64,000 bases of DNA from Capra hircus (GCF_001704415.2 NC_030823.1:72726458-72790457), one strand, 5' to 3'; positions 33,074-43,187 are shown, counted from the first letter of the stretch. Made by a program: numbers and translations. Notes: a model not told the origin generated them from the letters alone.

Positions 33074-34161
33074 GTTTTCAGACTCCAAGGAAAGAGAGAA
33101 AAAAATAATACCAACTCCCACCTCCATTCCTCATCCCACCAGAAAGTAAAGATTTTGTTTTCAACCCAGCTGAGAGTTTAGGGTTAGGTTGAAGTTAGGT
33201 GCTAGGAACTGAGTCTCTGGACCTGCATCACTGCCGGGGGTGGCAGAGTCATTGGGTCATAGTAGGGCATCAAGTCCTCAAGCTTGGGGCACCCATATGC
33301 GCCCTGGTCCCTCCAGATGCTCAAGACTTTTCTTTCTTGGTCCTGGTTTTCAACAGTTGCTGCTGCTATATAGCTCTGCTGGTCTGGCTTCTGATGGAGC
33401 CAAACTTCTGATGGCCCTAAGGTTTGGCTTAGGACCTTCTAAACCTGGTCCTCTGATTACCAGGCGTGTCTGTCTGCTTCTTTCCCTTGCCGTGACTGGG
33501 GCCCACAGTGTCCTGGTTTTCAGGCTGCGCACCCTTTCAGGAAGTGCTGAGGGTCAGTCAAGGGCAATGCAGACTCAGTCTCTTGCTGGGCAGAGGGACT
33601 TGCATGGAGCCTGCTGGACTCTGTGTCATCCGCTCCCGCTTCCAGGACCAGGAAGCTTGGAGCTAAAGAGGGCTTCCCTGGGCATTGTCCTGAGCAGCAG
33701 CAAGCAGAGAGGGTCCTCGTCCAGCTGGCCACATGTGGTTCAATCCCTGGACCTGCACATCAGCTGCTGGAGGGTGGGATGGAAATGGGAGTGGGGTGTG
33801 TGTGAGTTCTTCCCACAAAGTGGGGTCTCCAGAAGGGAACAGAGAGGAGTACCCAGATGCCCTCGTGCTAACTGGCCCAGGGGGCAGGGGTACTGTGTTG
33901 ATTTTTCCTTATTGTCATCCCAGAGACCAGACTTCACACTCCTGGTCAGCTCAGGCTGGATCTCCTTCTCGGCTAAAACCCTATCACCAAGCAGGATGCT
34001 TGCTACCAACAGTCATCTGATTATAGAGGACAAATTATAGGCTCACTTAGGAGCTGTCTTTGAGTCTGTGGTCAGGAGGTGAATATTTCATCTTCTTGAA
34101 AGAAAATTCGGTCAACAGCAGGTGAGATGTAAAGAAGGACTTCCCAGTAATAAAGTTGTAA
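33074..34161. other. Unique stretch holding the longest ORF of the window
   Basis: The plus-strand ORF 33240-34040 (266 codons) begins MAESLGHSRASSPQ and ends NSHLIIEDKL. I recognise no domain. There is a weak hydrophobic run (VCLLLSLAVTGAHSVLVF) near codons 77-94 and no signal peptide at the start. Other frames and the other strand are also open for 60-95 codons (33350-34020), which suggests low stop density more than coding. No Kozak context, splice structure or pseudogene homology is evident, so it is not called as a gene. Confidence 0.3.
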
Positions 34162-34372
34162 GTAAGTAAGTGACGTTGCTCAGTCGTGTCCGACTCTTTG
34201 CGACCCCATGGACTGTAGCCTACTAGGCTTCTCTGTCCATGGGATTTTCCAGGCAAGAGTACTGGAGTGGATTGCCATTTCCTTCTCCAGCGCATCTTCC
34301 TGACCCAGGGATCGAACCCCGGTCTCCCGCATTGTAGACAGATGCTTTACCATCTGAGCCACCAGGGAAGTC
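34162..34372 (-). mobile_element. Bov-tA SINE, full length
   Basis: GCTCAGTCGTGTCCGACTC, CCATGGACTGTAGCCTACTAG, CAGGGATCGAACCCCGGTC (B-box complement) and CATCTGAGCCACCAGGGAAG. Confidence 0.95.
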
Positions 34373-34603
34373 CTATGAATTCCAAACTGAGTTGTTACCT
34401 ATCTCTTGGGAGCAGATGAGGTCAAACCATGTCATCCCTCCCTGTGGCTGGTCACATGTCCCTGTCATTTGATAGCTGAGTCCATGGTGAAGTGGGGGCC
34501 TACAGAACTGACCGCTCAGGACGGCTTTGACCTCAGGATGTACCCCTTCCTCCGTCCACGGGCTCCAGGAGAGGCATCGCTGTTAACCTCTTCCCATATG
34601 CCC

Positions 34604-34790
34604 TGCTGCTGCTGCTGCTGCTAAGTCGCTTCAGTCGTGTCTGACTCTGTGTGACCCCATAGACAGTAGCCCACCAGGCTCCCCTGTCCCTGGGATTCTC
34701 CAGGCAAGAACACTGGAGTGGGTTGCCATTTCCTTCTCCAATGCATGAAAGTGAAAAGTGAAAGTGAAGTCACTCAGTTGTGTCTAACTC
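34604..34790 (-). mobile_element. Bov-A2 SINE, partial, with TSD
   Basis: Six GCT units, one complete monomer, the linker ATGCATGAAAGTGAAAAGTG and only the start of the second monomer (CACTCAGTTGTGTCTAAC). Flanks TCCCATATGCCC (34592-34603) and TCCCATCTGCCC (34791-34802) match at 11 of 12, so the copy was 5'-truncated on insertion. Confidence 0.93.
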
Positions 34791-34907
34791 TCCCATCTGC
34801 CCCAGTTACACTATTTTGCCTTATGCACGGGTGTTCCACCCAAGCTGGTGCAAACACCGCAATGCCCCCATCCTTAGCAGAGTGCTCCACTGTGGACACC
34901 TGGTGTG

Positions 34908-35136
34908 CTCAGCGTGCGTGCTCAGGTGCTGAGTCGTGTCCAATTCTTTGTGACCGCATGGACTGACTGTAGCCCTCCAGACTGCTCTGTCCATGGGATT
35001 CTCCAGGCAAGAATACTCAAGTAGGGGTGCCATTTCCTCCTCCAGGGGATCTTCTTGACCCAGAGACTGAACCCGTGTCTCCTGCATGTTCTGCATTGGT
35101 GTGCAGATTCTTTACCACTGGGCCACCTGGGAAGCC
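34908..35136 (-). mobile_element. Bov-tA SINE, diverged
   Basis: GCTGAGTCGTGTCCAATTC, TCTCCAGGCAAGAATACTC, GGATCTTCTTGACCCAGAG and CACTGGGCCACCTGGGAAGCC. A small duplication (GCATGTTCTGCATTGGTGTG) lies between the B-box and A-box complements. Confidence 0.9.
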
Positions 35137-35305
35137 TGGACATCTGGTTTAACCTGGGCCAGTTCCAGTCCTTCTGTGGGCATTCTGACACTGAAACTGA
35201 GAAAAAGAAGTCAGTCTCTCATCAGGTTCCCAGATAGTCAGATGGAAAGTCAGGGTGCTCTTGGCACCGTATTTTCTGATGGGTAAGAAAAGCAGAGGAG
35301 AATAC

Positions 35306-35545
35306 CTGTACGCAACATGTGTACACATCACACAGAGAAAGAGAGGGAGCCCTGCACACAACATGTGCGCACATCAGACAGAGAAAGAGAGACCCGTACA
35401 CAATGTGTGTACACATCACACAGAGAAAGAGAGGGAGCCCTGCACACAACGTGTGCACACATCACGTGCACACATCACATAAAGAAAGAGGGAGAGACCT
35501 GTACACAACATATATACATATCATGCAGAGAAAGAGGGAGACAGA
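35306..35545 (+). repeat. Minisatellite, about five units of 42-58 bp
   Basis: Each unit has a CA/TG-palindromic part (ACAACATGTGTACACATCA) and a purine-rich part (CACAGAGAAAGAGAGGGAG), with unit starts near 35306, 35355, 35397, 35443 and 35501. The fourth unit has an internal duplication of CACATCACGTG. Repeat-derived ORFs with CTHHTEKERE-type peptides occur in two frames and are not genes. Confidence 0.88.
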
Positions 35546-36070
35546 CATAGAAGAAACAGAGAGAGGGGCAGAAATGTGAGATGGGGAGCTAAGCCGATTA
35601 CCGACAATATGCAAGTCTCTGCTTCCAGTTGCTTCTGAGGCCTCGCGGATCCTAGTGCTTGAGCTCCCTGAGACACCTCAGTACTTCTAAAATAATTATT
35701 TCCCTAAAACAAAACAAAAAGGCCCTCCTCCACCCCACACCCCAGTTCTGTTAGATTATGGTCACTACCAATCAGAAGGGCTTGGCCAATTGCATCATAT
35801 TTAAAGTAAGACCCCAACCAACTTCACTTCAACTTCCAATGCTCTCCATCAGAACCAATTGTCACTGGAAACAGACTGTGCGGCCTCCCGTTCCTCATCC
35901 TTCTCTCTGCCCAGAACTCTGCAGCATTCCAGCATCTCCTTCAGCCTCTTAGAAGATGTCCTGTCTCCTCTGAAGCAGTGCTAACAGCCATGGGAGTTTG
36001 TTTGTTCCGATAGCACTTGGCAAAACTTTCTTAGCACGTGCTCTCCCGTCCCAGGATTACAGAATTGTCT
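35546..36070. other. Unique non-coding stretch
   Basis: No gene or repeat family is recognised. Confidence 0.4.
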
Positions 36071-36286
36071 CCTGTACCAGGTGGCACTAGTGGTAAAGAA
36101 CCCAATGCGGGAGTCATAAGAGGCGTGGGTTCGATCCCTGGGTCGGGAGGATCCCCTGGAGCAGGGAATGGGAACCCACTCCAGTATTCTTGCCTGCAGA
36201 ATCCCAAGGGCAGAGGAGCCTGGTGGGCTATATTGCATAGGGTTGCAAAGAGTTGGACATGACTGAGCACACACACGCACACACAG
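36071..36286 (+). mobile_element. Bov-tA SINE
   Basis: CCAGGTGGCACTAGTGGTAA, GTGGGTTCGATCCCTGGG (intact B box), GGAGGATCCCCTGGAGC and a tail GTTGGACATGACTGAGCAC ending in ACACACACGCACACACAG. Confidence 0.94.
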
Positions 36287-36655
36287 GACTATGGCCTCCT
36301 GAAGGGCAAGAGCAGGGACACGCCCTATCATGTCTGATTCCACAATGCCTAACACGTAAACACAGAGGAGTGTTCATACAGTGACTGCAGTATGGGGCTG
36401 GCAGTCTTGTCCACAAGCAGCAAGGTGGGTCCTGAAAAGCTCCTTCCAGCCAGTGATTTCCAAAGCACGGGGTTGAGAAAGGCTGGTATATAACGCAGAT
36501 CAGGTGAACACAGGAGCACACTGAATATCTCTGTCTCTTTCCCTTTTTTTCTCAATCCCATTTAATTCTCACTCCATTCTTCCACACCACACACACACAC
36601 ACACCACTTGTGACTTTCTCTTTTTTGCCCTGGCCCCCACCCAGTGTTGTTGTTT
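36287..36655. other. Unique stretch with short AC run
   Basis: An (AC)n run lies at about 36586-36603. No gene is recognised. Confidence 0.45.
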
Positions 36656-36787
36656 TCTTTGCCTTTTTTTTTTTTTTTTGGGCCTCAGTGCAGCATGTGG
36701 GATCTTAATACCCCAACCAGGGATTGAACCTGCTCCCATGGCATTGGAAGTGTGGAGTCCCAGTCACTGGACTGCCAGGGAAGTCTC
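36656..36787 (-). mobile_element. CHR-2-type tRNA SINE
   Basis: T16 at 36664-36679 is followed by GGGCCTCAGTGCAGCATGTG, GGATCTTAATACCCCAACC, AGGGATTGAACCTGC and CACTGGACTGCCAGGGAAG. Confidence 0.92.
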
Positions 36788-36887
36788 CCACCCAGTGTTT
36801 ACAAATGGCTCACATCTCAGTATCTTCCAAGCTGTTCCATTCAGCACCTTCTCCAAACTTGAATCGCCAGAGGGAATCCTCCACCTC

Positions 36888-36940
36888 AGAAGAGAAAGAG
36901 AAAAGGAAAAGAAAAAAAGGGAGAAGAAGGAGAGAGGAGG
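36888..36940 (+). repeat. 53-base polypurine tract
   Basis: Uninterrupted A/G from AGAAGAGAAAGAG to AGAGAGGAGG; after a single T the purines continue to 36952. Long purine runs can form triplex H-DNA when mirror-like. Here mirror symmetry is only partial. Confidence 0.9.
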
Positions 36941-36952
36941 TGAGAGAGAAAG

Positions 36953-37480
36953 TAATATCCAGTTTCAGCATTTTGTTCTTTGCCATCGAGACTTCCGGAG
37001 GCAGTAGCCGTACAATTTGTATGTTTTGTATCATGTCTGCTTCCTTATGGGAGTTTCATAAATTGATGATGATAACACAGCACATTTCTTTTAAGTCCTT
37101 AGACATTCAGTCTTTATTGCTTTATAGAGTCTGCTTGGGGCAGAGATGAAATGAAACTGGTGAGATTTTGTGCTGTCCATTCTGCCAATTCCATTACAGA
37201 ATCCGCACCTGCTATGCAACTTGCATTCAGAAGTAGAAAATCCACATTGCAAAAGATGCTGGAGGCCAGCGCTGGGAGACCTAGGACAGTGGGTGACCCG
37301 GGGAGCTTTAGCAGGGTCAGCTCGTTGGCTGCTTTGGGAGGAAGAGCCTTGATTATACATCATTCTTGGGCAGCAGCCCTCGTTTTCTATATCCTGTACC
37401 TGCAACTAGAAATTTTTTCTAATTATGCAAAATTCATTTCCCTCCAGACCTATAAGAAAATATATGCAATATGTAAATAG
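36953..37480. other. Unique non-coding stretch
   Basis: The 109-codon plus ORF at 37151-37480 overlaps a minus-strand ORF of 104 codons. Neither shows a domain. Confidence 0.4.
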
Positions 37481-37878
37481 CAGAGTTTCTAATGCAAAAA
37501 CCATAATACTCACCTGCTCTGTTTAATTATTGGAATGCAATGATTATTTTTTTCCCCACAGCTGAATAGCTATACTAATAGGAATATTACACTGATGGAC
37601 CAACTCACTCCCTAAGCCAATATGTTTTTGGCTTTTATGCTGATTTTATGAAACAAATGTGTGTCATTTGTAGTTCACAGCAGAAAACAATGAGACCTCC
37701 AGTATATTATTACCTGCCTGCGCAGAGTCAGTGTGACTCTGAACTTCAGACTTGGGGGGAAAACCTTCAAGTGTTAATAAAAGGAATCAGATCTTCACAG
37801 TTATATAATTTCAGACAAGTGGATTTCAGTTGTTTTACCCACCCTCAATCCCCCCCCAAATAATCCCGCTCAATAAAT
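37481..37878. promoter_or_regulatory. Conserved-looking AT-rich unique block
   Basis: TTTAATTATTGGAATGCAATG, CTAATAGGAATATTACACTG and AAACAATGAGACC (SOX-like) lie in non-repeat DNA without an ORF. The texture suggests a conserved non-coding element. Support is weak. Confidence 0.3.
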
Positions 37879-37909
<31 letters not shown>

Positions 37910-37914
37910 TGTGT
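37879..37914. repeat. (AC)14(GT)4 palindromic microsatellite
   Basis: Fourteen AC units change directly into four GT units at 37906/37907, making a perfect palindrome centred on ACGT. Alternating CA/TG favours Z-DNA, and the symmetry allows a short cruciform. Confidence 0.95.
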
Positions 37915-38159
37915 GCAGGCTAGAATTGTTTTTCTCCTGAATGAACTAATTTATTCCGGAAGTACAGGAGTGACTTAACTCAGGCTGGTTGTATGTAAAC
38001 GACAATCTGTGGCTGGTTCCTTTTTGTGTGGAGAGAATTGACCATCCCCCATAATATGACTTTACCCAGCCAAGCTGGGAAACGCCAACCCAGGGTGCCC
38101 AGCCCGGAAAACCTGACCTTTCAGCTGCGCCCCCACCCTCCACCCCAGGGCAGAGCTCT

Positions 38160-38640
38160 TCAAGTCCCAGAGAGAATGAGCCAAAATGATGCCTAGTCCT
38201 TGTCAAATGCCTTCAAATCCGGCCATGCATCCCCAGAGCTGATGTAGCAACTGTTTTCATATAAAGCGGATGCAAATAGATCTGCAGGACACTGCGCGGG
38301 CATTGTTGATCAATATAATGAAGTTGCATTATGGCCGGGCCCCATAATAAGATTTCAGATAAGATCCCGCATGCAAAAGAGCCTCGCCAACCCTGCAGGG
38401 CTTGGGAAACTGTACAACGCTGCAGACACACAGGCTTGCTCTCATCAGAGGGGTGATTAGGGATCCCTGAAGGGCAGAACATTACAGCAGGCAGACCCAG
38501 GGTGCTCTCAGACATGGAGCAAGTTGAGCTTGAAATCAGAAATGAGCTTGAGATTTACTGATTGTATTATAAGGAATAAATTCTTGGAGACAGAGGGGGA
38601 TCCTTTATGACTGTGGTTAATATCTTACTTGGAAAAGGCA
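38160..38640. promoter_or_regulatory. Regulatory-looking unique block (octamer, SOX, GATA sites)
   Basis: Non-repeat DNA containing a POU octamer ATGCAAAT (38270-38277), CATTGTTGATCAATA (38301-38315; a SOX-like CATTGTT next to an ONECUT-like ATCAATA) and AGATAAGA (38357-38364, GATA-like), together with the palindromic GGCCGGGCC region and GCATGCAAAAG. No ORF is supported. The 100-codon minus ORF here lacks domains. Enhancer function is inference. Confidence 0.42.
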
Positions 38641-38654
38641 CATCGTGTTGCCTG

Positions 38655-38666
38655 CCACCTAGTGGC
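38655..38666 (-). promoter_or_regulatory. CTCF-like motif, minus orientation
   Basis: On the minus strand CCACTAGGTGGC matches CCANNAGRKGGC at every position. The surrounding TGCCACCTAGTGGCAGG is nearly palindromic, but the plus strand breaks the AG positions, so orientation is minus. It faces the plus-oriented sites at 546 and 32001. Confidence 0.55.
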
Positions 38667-39394
38667 AGGAGAATAAATTTGCAATTCCCTCATGTCCCGG
38701 GGAAATGCCTTACAGATTGTCTCTGAAAGGGGCTGGAAGATGAAGAAGGAGCTGTCGGTGGAAGCTGATGGTGCAGTGAATGAGAGAGGGACTTTCACCG
38801 CTGCCTCCGCGAGCCCTGGGGCCTGACCTCGGGCGCTGCCGCAGCTTTAACTAGTGTCTCCATTGTGTAAACCTTGAGAGCCCTGTGGCCCCTTTAGACA
38901 GTAAGTAAGAATAACAACAGAAATGATCGAGATGATGATGGTAATATTAAGCAGCATAAACAATTAGAATCGTATGACCAGATTGCTTCCACTGTTCCTT
39001 TCTGGGCTCTGATTAGTAAACATACAAAGACTGAAGGGGTGGGGATGGAGGCTGCCCAGGAGGCTGCAGGCAGAAGATAAAATCCTCCCTCTGTTAACTC
39101 CTTGCTCCAAGAGAGACTGTGGAATTACAGCTCTGCCTCTGGAAAACACCTTTCAGCAGCCTCTAAGTTTACCCAGGCAAACGTGCGACTTCAGAGTTCC
39201 CTGAGCTGTCAGCCACCTCTGGCCAGGCATGGCCTTCTTTTCCTTTGTGGCGGACGCAGCAAGCAGCTTTGAGCTTCCAAAGAAGAGCCTGGATACCAAT
39301 GATCCAGTCTGGAAGTCAATGATATAGCACTTGCTTACATTAAAAAAAAAAATCAAATTAAGAATTTAAGTGATTGTTTAATTAAATTGAAGTC
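38667..39394. other. Unique non-coding stretch
   Basis: Contains GCAGCATAAACAATTAGAATC (38952-38971), a TAAT/SOX-like patch. There is an A run at about 39342-39351. No gene is recognised. Confidence 0.4.
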
Positions 39395-39640
39395 ACTGAT
39401 AAGAACTAACGTGTGTTGAGTTGATCAGTTTACTATTATTGCACAAGGCCTTCTCTGTATACAATGCCAGGTAAATTGTACCATGTTGGTATAAGGTCAG
39501 TACAGTCATGACTCCCAGTTTACAGATTAGATTAGATGAATGTTTAATCCAGATGAGGATTAGAGAAGTGAAGTAGTTTGGTGAAGGTTGGATAGTAAGT
39601 CATGGAACCAAAATCTTATTTGCCCACTCATCATCACAAT
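39395..39640 (-). mobile_element. MIR SINE, diverged
   Basis: TACAATGCCAGGTAAATTG, TCCCAGTTTACAGATTAG, GATGAGGATTAGAGAAGTG and TTGGATAGTAAGTCATGG follow antisense MIR. Confidence 0.65.
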
Positions 39641-39875
39641 CAAGGAATGGACTTTGATTATCACGCCCCCGATCACCAGTCAGATCCTGACTGTAGAAAA
39701 CCACTTTAAAATTCACCGAATTCACTCACTCACCTCAAGACAGAAGTTTCGTCTGTAGCAGTGATTTCCAGACTCTTGCAGTTTTTGACCTGTTGTATTA
39801 AAATCACTAAAAAGGCAACGCAAACCAAAGCAAATCATCAAGTTTCTGAAATCACCTCCCCACTCCAGGATTCTT

Positions 39876-40087
39876 GGGTTTCCCTTGTGGCTCAGCTGGT
39901 AAGGAATCTGCCCGCAATGCGGGAGACCTGGGTTCGATCCCTGGATTGGGAAGCTCCCCTGGTGAAGGGAAAGGCAACCCTCTCCAGTACACTGGCCTGG
40001 AGAGTTCCATGGATTGTATAGTCCACGGGGTCGCAAAGAGTCTGACAAAGAGTCAGGCATGATTGAGCGACCTTCACCTTCACTTTT
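39876..40087 (+). mobile_element. Bov-tA SINE (variant with TTCCATGGATTG tail)
   Basis: TTTCCCTTGTGGCTCAGCTGG, CTGGGTTCGATCCCTGG (intact B box), GGCCTGGAGAGTTCCATGG and an extended tail ending CTTCACCTTCACTTTTCC. A short internal duplication, AGAGTCTGACAAAGAGTC, is present. The same subtype occurs at 50451 and 50833. Confidence 0.94.
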
Positions 40088-40629
40088 CCAGCTCTTTGTC
40101 ACTCCCCAGTCACCAGCCTCTTCCCCTACATTCTTATTCCAAGGCTTTGCACTGAGGTCTGCAGATTCATATTAAAAGCTTCCCAAGGGTTTCACCAGCC
40201 CAAGCAGGCTGGAAACTTGTGTTCTGCTCTGGAGCAGGGAGGAGTAAGAAAGGGCTTGGGGAAGGAGAACTGGAGAGTTGGCTTGAATTGCCTGGAGGCT
40301 TGCAGGAGGAAAGGTTAGTGATCACAAGGCTGTACCAGAGGCTGACTTTCAGGAACAGTCAAGTCCATTTATTTATTTATTTTTAAATGCAGAACATTAG
40401 CAGGTTGGTTTTTTTTTTTTTTTTTTAGCAAGAAATCAAACAGAAATTCTTGAGGAGCCAGTGTCTCCCTTCTCTCCCACATGCTGCCTAAGCAAAGAGG
40501 TTTGTTGTTCAGGCCAAAGTTATATCAAACCTTAACTGATTAGATTTCTGTGCTTCCAGTTCTAACTGATGGTAGGGGGCAGCTGCAACCATGGAGCCCT
40601 TTACTTCCAGGCTGATCTTCAGGCACTTG
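40088..40629. other. Unique stretch with T-rich runs
   Basis: TTTATTTATTTATTTTTAAA at 40368-40387 and a T run at about 40409-40427. No gene is recognised. Confidence 0.4.
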
Positions 40630-40784
40630 GGTGAATTGATGCTGCTGCTGCTAAGTCGCTTCAGTCGTGGCCAACTCTTTGTGACCCCACGGACTGTAGC
40701 CCACCAGGCTTCTCTCTCCCTGGGATTCTCCAAGGGACAAAGAATACTGGAGTGGGTTGCCATTCCCTTCTCCATGGTGAATTG
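40630..40784 (-). mobile_element. Bov-A monomer with perfect 9-bp TSD
   Basis: The element (40639-40775) starts with a short GCT run and AAGTCGCTTCAGTCGTGGCC and ends GTTGCCATTCCCTTCTCCA, one Bov-A2 monomer. GGTGAATTG flanks it at 40630-40638 and 40776-40784. A small internal insertion, AAGGGACAAAG, is present. Confidence 0.93.
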
Positions 40785-41040
40785 CTGCTGCCTCTCAAAG
40801 GCTCAGAAAGTGTTGGACAAATACAGGCATCTGTGGGAAATGTCCACGTTGGGCATGGCTCTGAGAAGTGCAGACTGGAGCCTACAAGCTTGCTACCCCA
40901 GAGTGGGCTACCAGGGATGGGCGCCTTCTGGCTGAGAGTTGCTAACTCTTGCGGCATGTGTGCGGTAACTGAAGCCCTGTGATTCCCAGATCACACCTCC
41001 CTGTGGCTGGGAAATGTTGCTCGCTCCCCACTTGACCTTT
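40785..41040. other. Short unique stretch
   Basis: No gene or repeat family is recognised. Confidence 0.4.
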
Positions 41041-41051
41041 GACTCTGTGGA

Positions 41052-41223
41052 TAGTGTTAGTCGCTCAGTACTGTCTCTCTGTGACCCTGTGGACTGCAGC
41101 CCGCCAGACTCCTCTGTCCATGGGATTCTCCAGGCAAGGATACCGGAGTGGGTTGCCATTCCCTTCTCCAGGGATCTTCCTGACCCAGGAATTGAACCCA
41201 GGTCTCTGGCATTGCAGGTGGAT
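41052..41223 (-). mobile_element. Bov-tA SINE with TSD
   Basis: GTCGCTCAGTACTGTCTCTC, CTGCAGCCCGCCAGACTCC, GGAATTGAACCCAGGTCTC (B-box complement); the tRNA head end is lost. Flanks GACTCTGTGGA (41041-41051) and GACTTTGTGGA (41224-41234) match at 10 of 11. Confidence 0.92.
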
Positions 41224-41234
41224 GACTTTGTGGA

Positions 41235-41664
41235 GGTGACCTTGTAATTATTTGAGGACTTGGATGTCTGTGTGCCGTTAGAGTCTTTGCTTCCCATTAA
41301 AGTGAAAACATTTATCTGGCCAAATGAAGGCGCCCTAGACTATTCTAAAAGCAAATGTCCTTTAGCTATTTTGTGTCTGATGTTTGTCTTCCTGTGTTTT
41401 CTCTCTTATCTGGGGACTTTGTGGATTTCCTAAAAATCAATATAAGAGGCTGAAAGGAAGTCAGCACTAGCTACTCAGAAGAGCCACATTAAAAGAGAAA
41501 AAAAAGAGAGAGAGAGAGAAGTAAAGGCAAACAGCCGCACATTTCGTGAACATCTATGTGCCTGGCCCTGTGTTAGTGCCATGAAAAGACAGAAAATAAA
41601 GGCTGGCACAGCTTTCATGGTTCTGACAGGTATCTGAGAGGGCGACCAGCGAGGCGACTGGAAG
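41235..41664. other. Non-coding stretch with GA run
   Basis: AGAGAGAGAGAGAG at about 41503-41519. Bases 41540-41640 (GAACATCTATGTGCCTGGCC) may be an old L2/MIR remnant. Confidence 0.4.
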
Positions 41665-41830
41665 GATGGATTCTAATAGAAGGACCTAGGTTTAACCTTC
41701 GGCTCTATCATCTGACCAGTTAAGCATCCACCCTGAACCTCGTTTTCCTCTCCTGGAAACTGGCGATAAGAAAGGCATCTTCTTGAGAGTAAGATGAAAT
41801 TATATGAAATCTCTTTACATCCGAAAGGAT
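41665..41830 (+). mobile_element. MIR SINE
   Basis: AGGACCTAGGTTTAACCTTC, GGCTCTATCATCTGACCAG, TTAAGCATCCACCCTGAACC and CTCCTGGAAACTGGCGATAAG follow the plus-strand MIR core. Confidence 0.72.
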
Positions 41831-41959
41831 AGGCTCAGATAAGCAGTGTAATAAAGTGATTATGAATAAGGACTCATAATTTGACTTGAAAATGAAAATT
41901 TGTGTATATAATAAACTTACAAAAAAGTGAAAAAAAAATAAATTGTTTTCAATTCAGAT

Positions 41960-42700
41960 CATAAAACACTTGTTCCCCGAGTATATCAAGAATGCCTACA
42001 ATTTAATAATAAAATCACAGTTTATTTTTAAATAGTTCATCTCAGTAGAGAACCACACAGAGGATATGACCAGAAAATTCACATACACAGATACACACAC
42101 GTGCAAGCACACTCACAGGGAGAGAGGAAGGAAATAAGAAAGCAAATGGTTTCCTTGAAAAGCAGGAAAAGATGCCCAGCTTTATTCATGGTAAGAAAAA
42201 TTCAAGTTAAAATTAAACTGACACTTGCTTCAAATAGTAGTTAGTAAAGGTTCTAAAGGTTTCGCATGCAGTATCCATAAGAGTGGGGCAAGGTATCCAA
42301 CAGACAGTGTTGATAAGGAATTTGGTAAAAAAAAATCAAAATTATGAACACAAACATGTGTATCCTTGACTCTGCAGTTCTGTTCTAGGAATGTATTCTG
42401 AAGCTGTCGTCACACAATGATAAGTCTATAAGGCAAGGCTGTTCACATCAAGAGGTTGGAGACAATCTGAATATCCTTTAGTGCATGACTCATTAAGTAC
42501 ATTGTGGTGTATCTGAACAGCATAATACAGTGTATCCACAAATAGATTGTCAAGGACCTTAGAGCTGCCTCCAAGATTTGAAAAATTAAGTGAAAAAAAT
42601 CAAGGTGTATATTTACATTTACACATTTAGATAGCAAATATGTATAACAAAACAGATATGTTTTAGGTGTATATATATATATATATAAACATGTGTTTTG
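41960..42700 (+). mobile_element. Old L1 (L1M-type) 3' region
   Basis: AATAATAAAATCACAG, AGAACCACACAGAGGATATG, AATTCAAGTTAAAATTAAAC, CTGTTCTAGGAATGTATTC, GGAGACAATCTGAATATCC and TACATTGTGGTGTATCTG are in L1 order. An ATATAT run follows at about 42670-42688. Reading frames are fully decayed. Confidence 0.78.
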
Positions 42701-43039
42701 CTACATATGTTACCATTTGTGGAGAAATTTAAAAAATTAAGCTTGCTCACTTCTGCATGGGCTATCTGAATATACTTAAGAAGCTGGTGGCATTGGTTTT
42801 CCCCAAGGAGAGATGTGGGCTAGCAGGAAGTGTTGAGGGGAAAAAAAAGGGAACCTTCATTGTATACTCTTTGGATTTTGCAAGAACACAGATTCTGAAG
42901 TCAAATGACACAATGGTCAAATACGTATTGTATTTTCCTTTCGGAAAGATTTGCATGAACGTCACGTCATATGTACTTATTAATTTAATAAATATTTAGT
43001 GCTGCTTTTAGTCAGTACTCATATTGGTGTTGGGATAGG
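42701..43039. other. Unique non-coding stretch
   Basis: An 80-codon plus ORF (42757-42999) lacks a domain. No repeat is recognised. Confidence 0.4.
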
Positions 43040-43182
43040 CTGTGATATTTAAGGCATGTATGATACTTGCATTGCGCCAGACCCAGTTCAGAGTGTCCTA
43101 CTTCACAGATGAGGAAACTGAAGGTCACAGAGGGTGAACGGACTTGTCCAAAACCAAACAGGTAGTAAGTGGCGCAAAATGA
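43040..43182 (-). mobile_element. MIR SINE fragment
   Basis: CTTCACAGATGAGGAAACTG, AAGGTCACAGAGGGTGAACG and CAAACAGGTAGTAAGTGGC are the antisense MIR core. Confidence 0.78.
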
Positions 43183-43187
43183 AAAGT

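Noticed and set aside
35306..35545. CRISPR-like regular repeats
   Set aside because: The units are contiguous variants of one sequence without unique spacers, in mammalian DNA. It is a minisatellite.
40000..40050. Short tandem AGAGTCTGACAAAGAGTC in a Bov-tA tail
   Set aside because: A small internal duplication within a SINE, common in these elements and without further meaning.
40571..40584. CTCF-like right half TAGGGGGCAGC
   Set aside because: The left half (CCA) is missing, so the match is too partial to list.
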